64,000 nt of DNA. Origin: Planctomycetota bacterium (lineage in GTDB: Bacteria > Planctomycetota > MHYJ01 > JACQXL01). The translations under genes were made by a program, and so were the position numbers. The notes below the pieces were generated by a model. The model saw nothing but the letters and a program-made list of their open reading frames with translations. It searched no databases and was not told where the DNA came from. This document shows, in pieces, positions 17,625-25,459 of this stretch (position 1 is the first letter of the stretch; each line of letters starts with the position of its first letter). The stretch lies in NCBI GenBank assembly GCA_016235865.1, contig JACRIK010000003.1:372001-436000 (forward strand). The letters are read 5' to 3'.

Positions 17625-18539
17625 ATGCTGCAACACTTAGTCAACGGTTTGATTCAAGGCGGTATCTACGCGCTGATTGCCCTGGGCTACACCATGGTCT
17701 ACGGCATCCTCGGAATGATTAACTTTGCCCACGGCGAAATCTATATGATTGGCGCCTATCTGGGCATCATCTCGCTGGCCGTCCTGACCGCCATAGGCGG
17801 GCCGATTTCCGGACTGCCCATTCTCTGCCTGTTCATCGCCCTGATTATCAGTGTGGTCTTTGCGGCCGGCTACGGGTTTTCCATAGAACGGGTGGCCTAT
17901 CGCCGCCTGCGCCACGCCCCGGTCTTATCCGCGCTTATCAGCGCCATCGGCATGTCCACCTTCCTGCAGAATTATATCATGGTCGCCCAAGGCAAGGAAA
18001 ACAAGGCCTTCCCGGCATTCTTCAAGGAACCGCTCATCAGCCATCCGTATCTGGTCGGCGGCGCCCGGATATCACTCCTGGAAATAGTTATCATTGCCTC
18101 CTGCGTCCTGATTATGCTCGGACTGCACCTGTTCATCAGCCGGACCAGAATCGGGCGGGCTATGCGGGCCACAGCCCAGGACAAGAAAATGGCCGCCCTG
18201 GTCGGCATTGACATCAACCGAATCATCTCCCTGACCTTTATCATCGGCTCAGCCCTGGCCGCGGCCGGCGGTGTCATGGTCTCGATGTATATCTCCACCA
18301 CCAGATTTGATGTCGGCTACATGACCGGCATCAAGGCGTTTACCGCGGCGGTCCTGGGCGGCATCGGCAATATCCCGGGCGCTATGCTGGGCGGATTCCT
18401 GCTCGGAGTCGTGGAAACCCTGGGCATCGCCTATATCTCGCCGGATTACAAAGAGGTCTACGCCTTTGTTATCCTGATGCTGGTGTTGATTGTCCGGCCG
18501 ACCGGGCTATTGGGCGAACGGCTGGCTGAAAAAGCGTAA
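17625..18539 (+). CDS. livH: Branched-chain amino acid ABC transporter, permease LivH
   Basis: A 304-aa inner-membrane permease with about eight hydrophobic helices. Family marks: the N-terminal NGLIQGGIYALIALGYTMVYGILGMINFAHGEIYMIGAY, the coupling-helix region GRAMRATAQDKKMAALVGIDINRIISLTFIIGSALAAAGGV, and KAFTAAVLGGIGNIPGAMLGGFLLGVVE. Length is normal. The ribosome site is poor. It pairs with LivM to form the channel. The gap before it holds two repeats (17360-17406, 17451-17562). Confidence 0.95.
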   Translation: MLQHLVNGLIQGGIYALIALGYTMVYGILGMINFAHGEIYMIGAYLGIISLAVLTAIGGPISGLPILCLFIALIISVVFAAGYGFSIERVAYRRLRHAPVLSALISAIGMSTFLQNYIMVAQGKENKAFPAFFKEPLISHPYLVGGARISLLEIVIIASCVLIMLGLHLFISRTRIGRAMRATAQDKKMAALVGIDINRIISLTFIIGSALAAAGGVMVSMYISTTRFDVGYMTGIKAFTAAVLGGIGNIPGAMLGGFLLGVVETLGIAYISPDYKEVYAFVILMLVLIVRPTGLLGERLAEKA

Positions 18540-18578
18540 TTATCCATAGCTGTCTTTCAGAGATGAATTGATGGGTTT

Positions 18579-18627
18579 TCCCCTCACCCATCCTCTCCCC
18601 TAAGGGGAGAGGAGAAAGGTGAGGGGG
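18579..18627. repeat. Hairpin repeat, CCCCTCACC class, copy 2
   Basis: CCCCTCACCC...CCTCTCCCC / GGGGAGAGG...GGTGAGGGG, the same design as 17360-17406. Confidence 0.85.
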
Positions 18628-18679
18628 ATAAATAAATGATACCTGACAAAGCATAACTATGAAACTGTTTTTCGGTTGT

Positions 18680-18847
18680 GCGCCATTAGGGCGCCATGGC
18701 GCTTCGGCGCCAAAAGTATTATTGACCCCGTTAGAGATGCGGGAATAATACTTACAGTAATTAAAACTATTTACTTGAAAAGTTATGGCGATAGAGGATA
18801 AGAATCAATCACGGTCACGCCTGTGGCGTGACCTATCTCTAACGGGG
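18680..18847 (+). promoter_or_regulatory. Nested inverted repeats around the livM start
   Basis: Palindromic GC block GGCGCCATGGCGC...GGCGCC (18690-18711). Next, AGTATTATT / AATAATACT (about 18715-18753) encloses CCCCGTTAGAGAT (18726-18738). Those 13 bases are perfectly complementary to ATCTCTAACGGGG (18835-18847) inside livM. Between them lie the ATG (18785) and a 9-bp hairpin GGTCACGCC-TGT-GGCGTGACC (18813-18833). The pairings compete, so translation control is possible; repeat insertion is the alternative. Confidence 0.4.
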
Positions 18848-20035
18848 CTGGTCGCGCTTTGGTTCGGGCTGATTACACTGCCCATTGTCGGGATAAAGAT
18901 GGGTGATGAGGGTGTCACCTGGCGGCTCGGCCCGCTGGTCATTGCCGGTCTGGTCCTAGCCGGCGGTTTAATCTGGCTGGGCATCAGCCGCTGGAAGGGC
19001 TTTACCAATTTCATATCGCAGCGCCTTCTGGCTCCGCTCCACCACACCGCTGACCAGATGGCCAAGCCAGCCGTTATTAAATGGGAAACCGCGTCCATCC
19101 TGGTTTTGCTGGCTGTCATTCCCTGGATGCTCCCGGCCAAGCATCTCAATCTGGCGGTTGATACCGGCATCTACATCATCCTGGCCCTGGGATTGAATAT
19201 CGTGGTCGGCTCAGCCGGACTGCTGGTCCTGGGCTATGCCGGATTCTGGGCTATCGGCGCCTACACCTACGCCCTGGCTTCCATTATGTTAGGCTGCCCG
19301 TTCTGGCTGGGACTGCCCTTAGCCGCGGCAGTCACCGGATTATGCGGGCTGATTGTCGGACTGCCCTGCCTGCGCCTGCGCGGCGATTACCTGGCCATTG
19401 TCACGCTCGGATTCGGCGAGCTGGTCCGCTACCTGCTCAAAAACCTGCCGGGCTTAACCGGCGGTGAAAAAGGACTGCCCAATGAATACCAGACCGGCGC
19501 CATCAACCATCCGCAAATATTCGGCTGGGTCTTAAAACAGCCGATTCATTATTATTACATCACCTTTATTATGGTGGTCCTGACCATCATTATCATTGAG
19601 CGGCTGAACAGCTCGCGCATCGGCCGGGCCTGGATTGCGCTCCGGGAAGACGAACTGGCCGCCACCAGCATGGGCATCAATACCACCAAACTGAAAATCC
19701 TGGCCTTTGTCATCAGCGCGGTCTGGGCCGGATTTGCCGGCGTGCTTTATACGGCCAAGATGAATTACATCACGCCCGAGGCGTTCAGGTTTGACCAGTC
19801 AGCCCTGATTCTGGCTATGGTCATCCTGGGCGGGATGGGCAATACCTTCGGCGTGATTCTGGGCGCGGTTATTTTATATATCCTGCCCTGGTTTATCCGG
19901 GACCAGATGCCGGCATTTCAGGATTACCGGCTGTTGATATACGGGGCGACTATGGTCCTGATGATGCTCTTCCGGCCCCAGGGACTGATTAGCAGTAAAC
20001 GCCGGCAGGTGGAGTTAAGTAGTGCGGAAGGATAA
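18785..20035 (+). CDS. livM: Branched-chain amino acid ABC transporter, permease LivM
   Basis: A 416-aa permease, longer than a minimal LivM because it has an N-terminal extension of about 110 residues with two hydrophobic segments, as in the DUF3382-containing members. The core has DTGIYIILALGLNIVVGSAGLLVLGYAGFWAIGAYTYAL, CLRLRGDYLAIVTLGFGELVRYLLKN, the coupling-helix GRAWIALREDELAATSMGINTTKLKILAFVISAVWAGFAG, and ALILAMVILGGMGNTFGVILGAVIL. The ribosome site is weak, and the first codons lie in a strongly foldable stretch (hairpin 18813-18833). It works with LivH as the membrane channel. Confidence 0.94.
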   Translation: MAIEDKNQSRSRLWRDLSLTGLVALWFGLITLPIVGIKMGDEGVTWRLGPLVIAGLVLAGGLIWLGISRWKGFTNFISQRLLAPLHHTADQMAKPAVIKWETASILVLLAVIPWMLPAKHLNLAVDTGIYIILALGLNIVVGSAGLLVLGYAGFWAIGAYTYALASIMLGCPFWLGLPLAAAVTGLCGLIVGLPCLRLRGDYLAIVTLGFGELVRYLLKNLPGLTGGEKGLPNEYQTGAINHPQIFGWVLKQPIHYYYITFIMVVLTIIIIERLNSSRIGRAWIALREDELAATSMGINTTKLKILAFVISAVWAGFAGVLYTAKMNYITPEAFRFDQSALILAMVILGGMGNTFGVILGAVILYILPWFIRDQMPAFQDYRLLIYGATMVLMMLFRPQGLISSKRRQVELSSAEG

Positions 20036-20060
20036 TTAATTAATACTAACAACGGGATTT

Positions 20061-20110
20061 AACAACCCCCTTTTATTCCCCCTTTGTTAAGGGGGACTGA
20101 GGGGGTTGTT
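20061..20110. repeat. Hairpin repeat, AACAACCCCC class, copy 1
   Basis: AACAACCCCC...TTCCCCCTTTG / TTAAGGGGGA...GGGGGTTGTT. Further copies are at 48874-48907 and 49547-49622. Confidence 0.85.
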
Positions 20111-20149
20111 ACTCCGCTAAATCCGTTGAATCCTGTTGTCTAATATATT

Positions 20150-20929
20150 ATGACCGACAATACCTTACTGGAAGCAAAATCAGTATCCAAGCAATTCGGC
20201 GGCTTGGCCGCATTGCAGGACCTGAGTTTCACATTAAGCAAGGGCGAAATCCTGAGCATCATCGGCCCAAACGGCGCCGGTAAAACTACTTTCTTTAACT
20301 GCGTTACCGGCCTGGGCAGCCCTACCGCCGGAGACATTGTTTTCGGTAGCCGCTCCATCGCCCGATTGCCAGCCCATCAGATTACCCGGCTGGGCATTGC
20401 CCGGACATTCCAGAATATCCGGCTCTTTGCCGAGATGTCGGCCCTGGAAAACGTCATGGTCGGGATGCATTGCCGGACCGGCTGCGGGGTGCTGGCCGCG
20501 CTGACCCGCCATCCGGGTATGGTCCGCGAGGAAAAGACCATTACCGATGCGGCCCTGGAATTACTCCGCTTTGTCGGCTTAGTAGATGAGGCCAATACCT
20601 GGGCGCGCAATATGGCTTACGGAGACCAGCGCCGGCTGGAAATCGCCCGGGCGCTGGCCACCCAGCCCCAGCTCCTCTGCCTGGACGAGCCGGGCGCCGG
20701 AATGAACCCGGCTGAAACCAATGAACTCATGAACCTGATTCGCAAGATACGCGATAAGGGCATTACCGTGCTCCTGATTGAGCACCATATGAAGGTGGTC
20801 ATGGGCATCTCGGACCGGGTCATTGTCCTGGACCACGGAGTGAAGATATCCGAGGGAGGCTGTAAGGATGTCCAGTGCGACCCCAAGGTCATCGAGGCTT
20901 ATCTGGGGAAAGACCATAAGGTGCAATAA
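20150..20929 (+). CDS. livG: Branched-chain amino acid ABC transporter, ATPase LivG
   Basis: A 259-aa ABC ATPase. Walker A is GPNGAGKTTFF (about residues 43-53); the Q-loop region is ARTFQNIRLFAEMSALENVMVG; the signature segment reads AYGDQRRLEIARALATQ, as usual for LivG where LSGG is replaced by YG; Walker B is LLCLDEPGAGMNPAET; the switch His is in LLIEHHMKVV. It powers uptake through LivH/LivM together with LivF. Length is normal. Confidence 0.95.
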   Translation: MTDNTLLEAKSVSKQFGGLAALQDLSFTLSKGEILSIIGPNGAGKTTFFNCVTGLGSPTAGDIVFGSRSIARLPAHQITRLGIARTFQNIRLFAEMSALENVMVGMHCRTGCGVLAALTRHPGMVREEKTITDAALELLRFVGLVDEANTWARNMAYGDQRRLEIARALATQPQLLCLDEPGAGMNPAETNELMNLIRKIRDKGITVLLIEHHMKVVMGISDRVIVLDHGVKISEGGCKDVQCDPKVIEAYLGKDHKVQ

Positions 20930-20955
20930 TAATGAACTAAGCGAAGCGTGAAACG

Positions 20956-20988
20956 GAGCACCCCGACCCGTACGGGCGGGGAGCGCAC
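20956..20988. repeat. Palindromic dispersed repeat, intergenic copy
   Basis: 30 of 33 bases match the copy inside the IscS-like gene (11023-11055). The core CCCGACCCGTACGGGC is intact. Confidence 0.8.
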
Positions 20989-21011
20989 GGAAAATAAAAC
21001 CGAATAAAAAT

Positions 21012-21494
21012 ATGAATCGCACCCTTTTAATTATCGTTGGAATATCCTGCGCCGTGATTACCGCCGCCGGGATAATGTGGTATGACAGCCCTATCAATAC
21101 AGCACTCAGACAACTTCATGACAAAGATCCGGTAACACGTTGGTGGGCTACCTGGACATTGAGGAGGCTTCGCGATAAAGGCGCAATCCCTGAAATTATA
21201 AAGTTATTACAGGATAATGACCCATTGGTTCGTGCGTCGGCTGCTACTGCATTGGGTGAATTCGGAGCTGAAGAAGCAATTCCTGAGATTATCAATTTGT
21301 TACATGATAATTACTCGGAGGTTCGCAGCTCGACTGTTGTTGCATTAGGCATGCTTGACGCTAAAGAATCAATCCCTCAGATAAAAGAACTACTCAAAGA
21401 TAACTACGAATGGGTGCGAGAAGCCGCCGAACAATCCCTGAAACAACTAGGCGTATCGGAGGAGGAGATAGAAAAGGCAAAGGAGGGAAAGTAA
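21012..21494 (+). CDS. Small HEAT-repeat (PBS-lyase type) protein with N-terminal membrane anchor
   Basis: A 160-aa protein sitting between livG and livF on the same strand. Residues 4-24 (TLLIIVGISCAVITAAGIMW) form a signal or membrane anchor, so the rest probably faces the periplasm. Then come three or four HEAT repeats of about 31 residues: DKDPVTRWWATWTLRRLRDKGAIPEIIKLL, DNDPLVRASAATALGEFGAEEAIPEIINLL, DNYSEVRSSTVVALGMLDAKESIPQIKELL, DNYEWVREAAEQSL. This is not a normal Liv component. Codon use is a little more A+T-rich than in livG and livF, so it may be a later insertion. It could be a partner of the transporter or an unrelated passenger. Confidence 0.8.
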   Translation: MNRTLLIIVGISCAVITAAGIMWYDSPINTALRQLHDKDPVTRWWATWTLRRLRDKGAIPEIIKLLQDNDPLVRASAATALGEFGAEEAIPEIINLLHDNYSEVRSSTVVALGMLDAKESIPQIKELLKDNYEWVREAAEQSLKQLGVSEEEIEKAKEGK

Positions 21495-21496
21495 TA

Positions 21497-21559
21497 AACA
21501 GGGACTCTTAAGAGACCTTAAAGAGAGGATCTCGTAAAAGTCTCGTCCAAGTCCCTGTT
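21497..21559 (+). terminator. Possible terminator after the small HEAT gene
   Basis: AACAGGGACT (21497-21506) pairs with AGTCCCTGTT (21550-21559), with smaller hairpins in the loop and CTATTTATT after it. The long loop makes this uncertain. Confidence 0.4.
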
Positions 21560-21563
21560 CTAT

Positions 21564-21630
21564 TTATTCGTGTAATTCGTCCTTATTCGCTGGACGCGGT
21601 CTCTGCGGAGTTCGTGTTTATTCGTGTTTA
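21564..21630. repeat. Short tandem-unit repeat (TTATTCGTG type)
   Basis: Units TTATTCGTG, TAATTCGTC, TTATTCGCT and later TTCGTGTTTATTCGTG, around a GTCTCTGCGGAGTTCG block. The same 16-nt block recurs inside the oxidoreductase gene near 58761-58776. Confidence 0.6.
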
Positions 21631-21652
21631 GTATTCTCTGTAACTTAATATT

Positions 21653-22351
21653 ATGTTAATTCTTAACGACGTGCATACGGCCTACGGGCCAATCGAGGTC
21701 CTGAAAGGCGTTTCGCTCGAGGTCAAGCCGGGCGAGATAGTCACCATCATCGGCGCCAACGGAGCGGGCAAGACCACCACCCTGATGGCCATCTCCGGCA
21801 TCAATCACCTCAAGCAGGGCACGATTACCTTTACAGGCGAACGGATTGACAATCTCCCGGCGCATGAGATTGTGGCCAAGGGCATTGTCCAGATACCCGA
21901 AGGCCGGCGCATCTTCCCGCGCCTGACCGTCCTGGAAAACCTCCAGATGGGCGCCTTTATCCGGAATGATGACACCAGCTCAGACATAGACCGGGCATTT
22001 AAGCTGTTTCCCATACTCAAGGAACGGGCTGCTCAAAAAGGCGGCACGCTCTCGGGCGGCGAACAGCAGATGCTGGCCATTGCCCGGGCCCTGATGGCCC
22101 GTCCGAAGTTATTGATGCTGGACGAACCGTCCCTGGGCCTGGCCCCGATTATCGTCACCCGGATATTCGACGCCATCAAGGAACTCAACCAGTCCGGCAC
22201 GACCATCCTGCTGGTGGAACAAAACGCCCGGATGGCGCTCCAGATAGCCAGCCGGGGTTATGTCCTGGAACTGGGCCGGGTGGCGCTCTCAGACACGGCC
22301 CAGAACCTGCTCAATAATCCCAAGGTCAAAGAGGCATACCTGGGCGGATAA
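21653..22351 (+). CDS. livF: Branched-chain amino acid ABC transporter, ATPase LivF
   Basis: A 232-aa ABC ATPase. Walker A GANGAGKTTTL, Q-loop segment IVQIPEGRRIFPRLTVLENLQMG, signature LSGGEQQMLAIARALM, Walker B LLMLDEPSLGLAPII, switch LLVEQNARMAL. The IPEGRRIFPRLTV text is distinctive for LivF. It completes the Liv transporter with LivK, H, M and G. The ATG lies in repeat-rich sequence with no clear ribosome site. Confidence 0.95.
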   Translation: MLILNDVHTAYGPIEVLKGVSLEVKPGEIVTIIGANGAGKTTTLMAISGINHLKQGTITFTGERIDNLPAHEIVAKGIVQIPEGRRIFPRLTVLENLQMGAFIRNDDTSSDIDRAFKLFPILKERAAQKGGTLSGGEQQMLAIARALMARPKLLMLDEPSLGLAPIIVTRIFDAIKELNQSGTTILLVEQNARMALQIASRGYVLELGRVALSDTAQNLLNNPKVKEAYLGG

Positions 22352-22403
22352 TTCCGGTTGCTTAATTTATAGACATTCATAGGTAAAAGATTTATATTTC
22401 AGT

Positions 22404-22481
22404 AAGCAGATTCAGCGGATAGAACAGATTAAACAGATAATTTATAAATCTGCTAAATCAGCAAAATCTGCTTAATCCGTT
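22404..22481. repeat. Dyad repeat built from a CAGATTAAA unit
   Basis: Left part GCAGATTC, ACAGATTAAACAGATAA; right part AAATCTGCTAAATC, AAATCTGCTTAATCC, inverted with respect to the left. Confidence 0.7.
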
Positions 22482-22490
22482 TACGCAATT

Positions 22491-24464
22491 ATGAATAAAG
22501 TATCCGTAACATTCTCTCCGTCGGCCAAGACCGTCCGGGTTGTCCAGGGCACGAGCATACTGGACGCGGCCCGCGAGGCCGGACTGCATATCCAGAGCGT
22601 CTGCGGCGGAGATGGCGTCTGCGGCAAGTGCCGAGTCATTATCAAGAAAGGCAAAGTGGAATCACCGCCTACCGGACTGCTGACCCCGGAAGAGATTGAT
22701 GACGGCGTGGTCCTGGCCTGCGAGGCCAAGGTGTTCGAGGATATCAGCGTTGAGATTCCGCCTGAATCACGGGCTGATGAAGGCGAGATTCTAATGGGCG
22801 CCCAGGGCCCGCACAAGAAGTTTGATTTATATTCCAATGTCGAGGAACTGGCGCCGGACATCATCCACGAGGCCAGGATTATGGAGCACAGCCCGCTCTC
22901 GACCAAGATATTCCTGAAACTCCCGCCACCGACACTGGATGATATCATCAGCGACCTGGAACGCATCTACCGCGCGCTCCATAAAAAGGGCATAGACCAT
23001 ATCCAGACCGGTTTGGCCAATCTCAAGAACATCGGCGGATTCCTGCGCGAGCATAACTGGGCCGTTACCGTGACCCTGGGCAAGCGCAACGGCACGACCG
23101 AACTGGTCCAGCTGGAAGGCGGGGACACCTCAAAGACCAATTACGGCGTGGCCGTTGATATCGGCACCACCACGATCGTGACCCATCTGGTGGATTTGGT
23201 CAGCGAGCAAACCGTCTGCTCAATGGGCGCGTTCAACAAGCAGATTACCTACGGCGATGACATCATCTCCAGGATTATATTCGCCTCTGAAAAGGAAGGG
23301 CTGGAAAAACTCCACATGGCCGTGGTGGACAACGTCAATTCCCTGATTCAGGGCTGTATTACGGACTGTTGTAGTAAAAGTAAGCATATTAAGTTAGAGG
23401 ACATCACCTGCGTGCTCTGCGCCGGCAATCCAACCATGACCCATCTGTTGCTCAATATCGACCCGGGCTATCTGCGTAAAGAACCCTATGTGCCGACCAC
23501 CAACGAAATGCCGGTGATTCGGGCGGCTGAGGCCGGCATCAAGATAAACCACCGCGGGCTGTTGGCCTGCGCCCCGGGCGTGTCCAGTTACATCGGGGCT
23601 GATATCACGGCCGGGCTGCTGGTCTCTGACCTGACCGAAAAACCTGAGGTGGCTATGTATATTGATATGGGCACCAATGGCGAGATTGTGCTGGGCAACA
23701 AGGACTGGCTGACCTGCTGCGCCTGTTCGGTCGGACCGGCATTTGAAGGCAGCGGCATCAGGTGCGGCACACGGGCCATCAAGGGCGCTATCCAGAAGGT
23801 CAAAATCCCTGACCCGACAAAACCGGCTATCGTGGAAACTATAGGCAGTGCGCCGACCGAAGGGAGTCCCGTAGGGGCTAACGGCTTCTGCGGTTCGGGA
23901 CTAATTGAAATTATCTCAGAACTCCTCAACGCCGGGATTATCAACAAAGCCGGGAAGATTGACAAATCTCACATCTCACATCTAACATCTAACTTCCAGC
24001 CAATCCGTTCAGGCGATGAAGGACTGGAATATATCGTAGTCCCAAAAGATCAGAGCGCTACCGGCCGGGACATCGTCATCACCCAGGCAGACATTGACCA
24101 TCTCATCCGCTCCAAGGCCGCGGTCTATGCCGGCATCTCCACGCTCCTCAAGAGGATGGGCTATACGGTCAAGGATGTCAGCCGTTTTTATATTGCCGGC
24201 GGATTCGGCAGCCACCTGGACATCGCCAAGGCCATTGACATCGGCTTATTGCCCAATGCCCCGCTGGACAGATTCAGTTACATCGGCAACGGGTCGGTCG
24301 AAGGCGCGCGGATGATACTGCTATCGTATATTGCCATGGCCAAGGCGCGCCAGGTAGCCGACAAGATGACCTATATTGAACTCTCTACGGACAATTCCTT
24401 TAACGAGGAATTCATCTCGGCCATGTTCTTACCTCATACTGACCTGTCTCTATTCGCCAAATAG
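22491..24464 (+). CDS. RACo-type ferredoxin/ASKHA protein (reductive activator of corrinoid proteins)
   Basis: A 657-aa protein. Residues 1-90 form a plant-type [2Fe-2S] ferredoxin domain with VCGGDGVCGKC and a fourth Cys in VVLACEAKV. A middle domain follows (about 95-210), then an ASKHA ATPase (actin/Hsp70-like) from about residue 215: YGVAVDIGTTTIVTHLVDL (phosphate 1), CVLCAGNPTMTHLLL, MYIDMGTNGEIVLGN and FYIAGGFGSHLD. This layout is that of RACo and related DUF4445 proteins, which use ATP to re-reduce inactive Co(II) corrinoid in methyltransferase systems, including the corrinoid iron-sulfur protein of the acetyl-CoA pathway. A repeat-like insert adds several residues near 23860-23885 (SAPTEGSPVGANG). 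No methyltransferase is in the window; CooC at 25460 is the closest functional link. Confidence 0.92.
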   Translation: MNKVSVTFSPSAKTVRVVQGTSILDAAREAGLHIQSVCGGDGVCGKCRVIIKKGKVESPPTGLLTPEEIDDGVVLACEAKVFEDISVEIPPESRADEGEILMGAQGPHKKFDLYSNVEELAPDIIHEARIMEHSPLSTKIFLKLPPPTLDDIISDLERIYRALHKKGIDHIQTGLANLKNIGGFLREHNWAVTVTLGKRNGTTELVQLEGGDTSKTNYGVAVDIGTTTIVTHLVDLVSEQTVCSMGAFNKQITYGDDIISRIIFASEKEGLEKLHMAVVDNVNSLIQGCITDCCSKSKHIKLEDITCVLCAGNPTMTHLLLNIDPGYLRKEPYVPTTNEMPVIRAAEAGIKINHRGLLACAPGVSSYIGADITAGLLVSDLTEKPEVAMYIDMGTNGEIVLGNKDWLTCCACSVGPAFEGSGIRCGTRAIKGAIQKVKIPDPTKPAIVETIGSAPTEGSPVGANGFCGSGLIEIISELLNAGIINKAGKIDKSHISHLTSNFQPIRSGDEGLEYIVVPKDQSATGRDIVITQADIDHLIRSKAAVYAGISTLLKRMGYTVKDVSRFYIAGGFGSHLDIAKAIDIGLLPNAPLDRFSYIGNGSVEGARMILLSYIAMAKARQVADKMTYIELSTDNSFNEEFISAMFLPHTDLSLFAK

Positions 24465-24679
24465 AACAAACCAGATTGTAATTGGAAAGAATCTAATTGG
24501 TGACTGGCAGTTCGAGCGCCCCTTGCATAGCAATGGTCGGGAGCACGCCGAAGGCATCGCACCGGGAGGCAATGAGTTACTGCCGGTTATCCCGACAGTA
24601 TTTGTCGGGGCTACCTCACACAGATTTGACGCTGTTTAATAAATAGGTATTATATCACATTATTATCCCCAAATTACAA
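24465..24679. other. Gene-free stretch after RACo with a small hairpin
   Basis: No supported gene. It holds CCCGACA-GTATT-TGTCGGG (about 24592-24610) and a GGTCGGGAGCACGCC motif near 24537 that resembles the palindromic repeats at 11023 and 20956. Confidence 0.5.
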
Positions 24680-25035
24680 ATATACCCCCTATACCCTAAC
24701 CCCACATACCCATACCAAGCACCCCATAGTATGCCCTATGGCTTCTCCCTTAGGGGTGCCCTTACCTCCGCAGTACATTGACCCTACCCCCGCAGTAACT
24801 TGCCCCGCATCCCGCAGTATCTTAACCTGCACCCCGCAGTACCTGGCATGGCATCCCGCCTACCCATGTCCCCTATCCCTACGTATGCCCAGCGGACTAT
24901 CCCTTAGGGATAACCTTCACCCCTCAGTATCTTGACCCGCACCCCGCAGTACCATGACCTGCACCCCCAGGGGGGATGCCCTGCACCCCCCAGTACCATA
25001 CCCCTCACCCCGCAGTCCCATGCTCTAACCCTCCC
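24680..25035. repeat. C-rich degenerate tandem array, exact 22-bp period
   Basis: Consensus unit about CCCCGCAGTACCTTGACCTG plus CA. The CAGT core starts at 24771, 24793, 24815, 24837, 24925, 24947, 24991 and 25013; all distances are multiples of 22. Weaker in-phase cores appear at 24727 (TAGTAT) and 24705 (CATACC). That is about 16 units in phase despite heavy sequence decay. One strand is nearly G-free, and the other has many G-runs. Confidence 0.85.
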
Positions 25036-25459
25036 TTAGTGGAGCACCATCTCCCCCCACCTATTTTTAGTTCTTAGGCGACAACACGTCTACAAATCCA
25101 AAAATCTCATATTTTTTCATTTTCTTTAATAGCTTGCCATTGTGTCAGTTAGGGCAAGGTTTGAAAAATAGTGTTTCCGGATTAGGCGACAACCCGGTCG
25201 CCAGTATACCCTTTATGGGGGAAATATCTATTAGCCGCTGAGGCACACATTCGTCACACTCAGTATAAACTCCAGGCACAGGGGTTTATAACGTTCTTTG
25301 TAGTTAATATTCCTTGACCTCTATGATTTATGCGGGTAAGATTCGTCCATTATCCCTCTTTATTTATATAACATTGTATCGGGATAAGCCGCCGTAAGGT
25401 TCTCCCCGCCCATTCGGGCGGAGTGCGAACCTAACGGACATCCCTTTGGGATTCGTCTT
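25036..25459. other. Gene-free stretch before cooC with a 12-nt direct repeat
   Basis: TTAGGCGACAAC occurs at 25074-25085 and 25182-25193, 108 bp apart, in otherwise A+T-rich sequence. Just before cooC are the GC palindrome CTCCCCGCCCATTCGGGCGG (about 25402-25421) and ATCCCTTTGGGAT. I see no gene. Confidence 0.5.

Noticed and set aside
24680-25035. Possible CRISPR array
   Set aside because: The units are contiguous with a 22-bp period and have no spacers; no cas gene is near.
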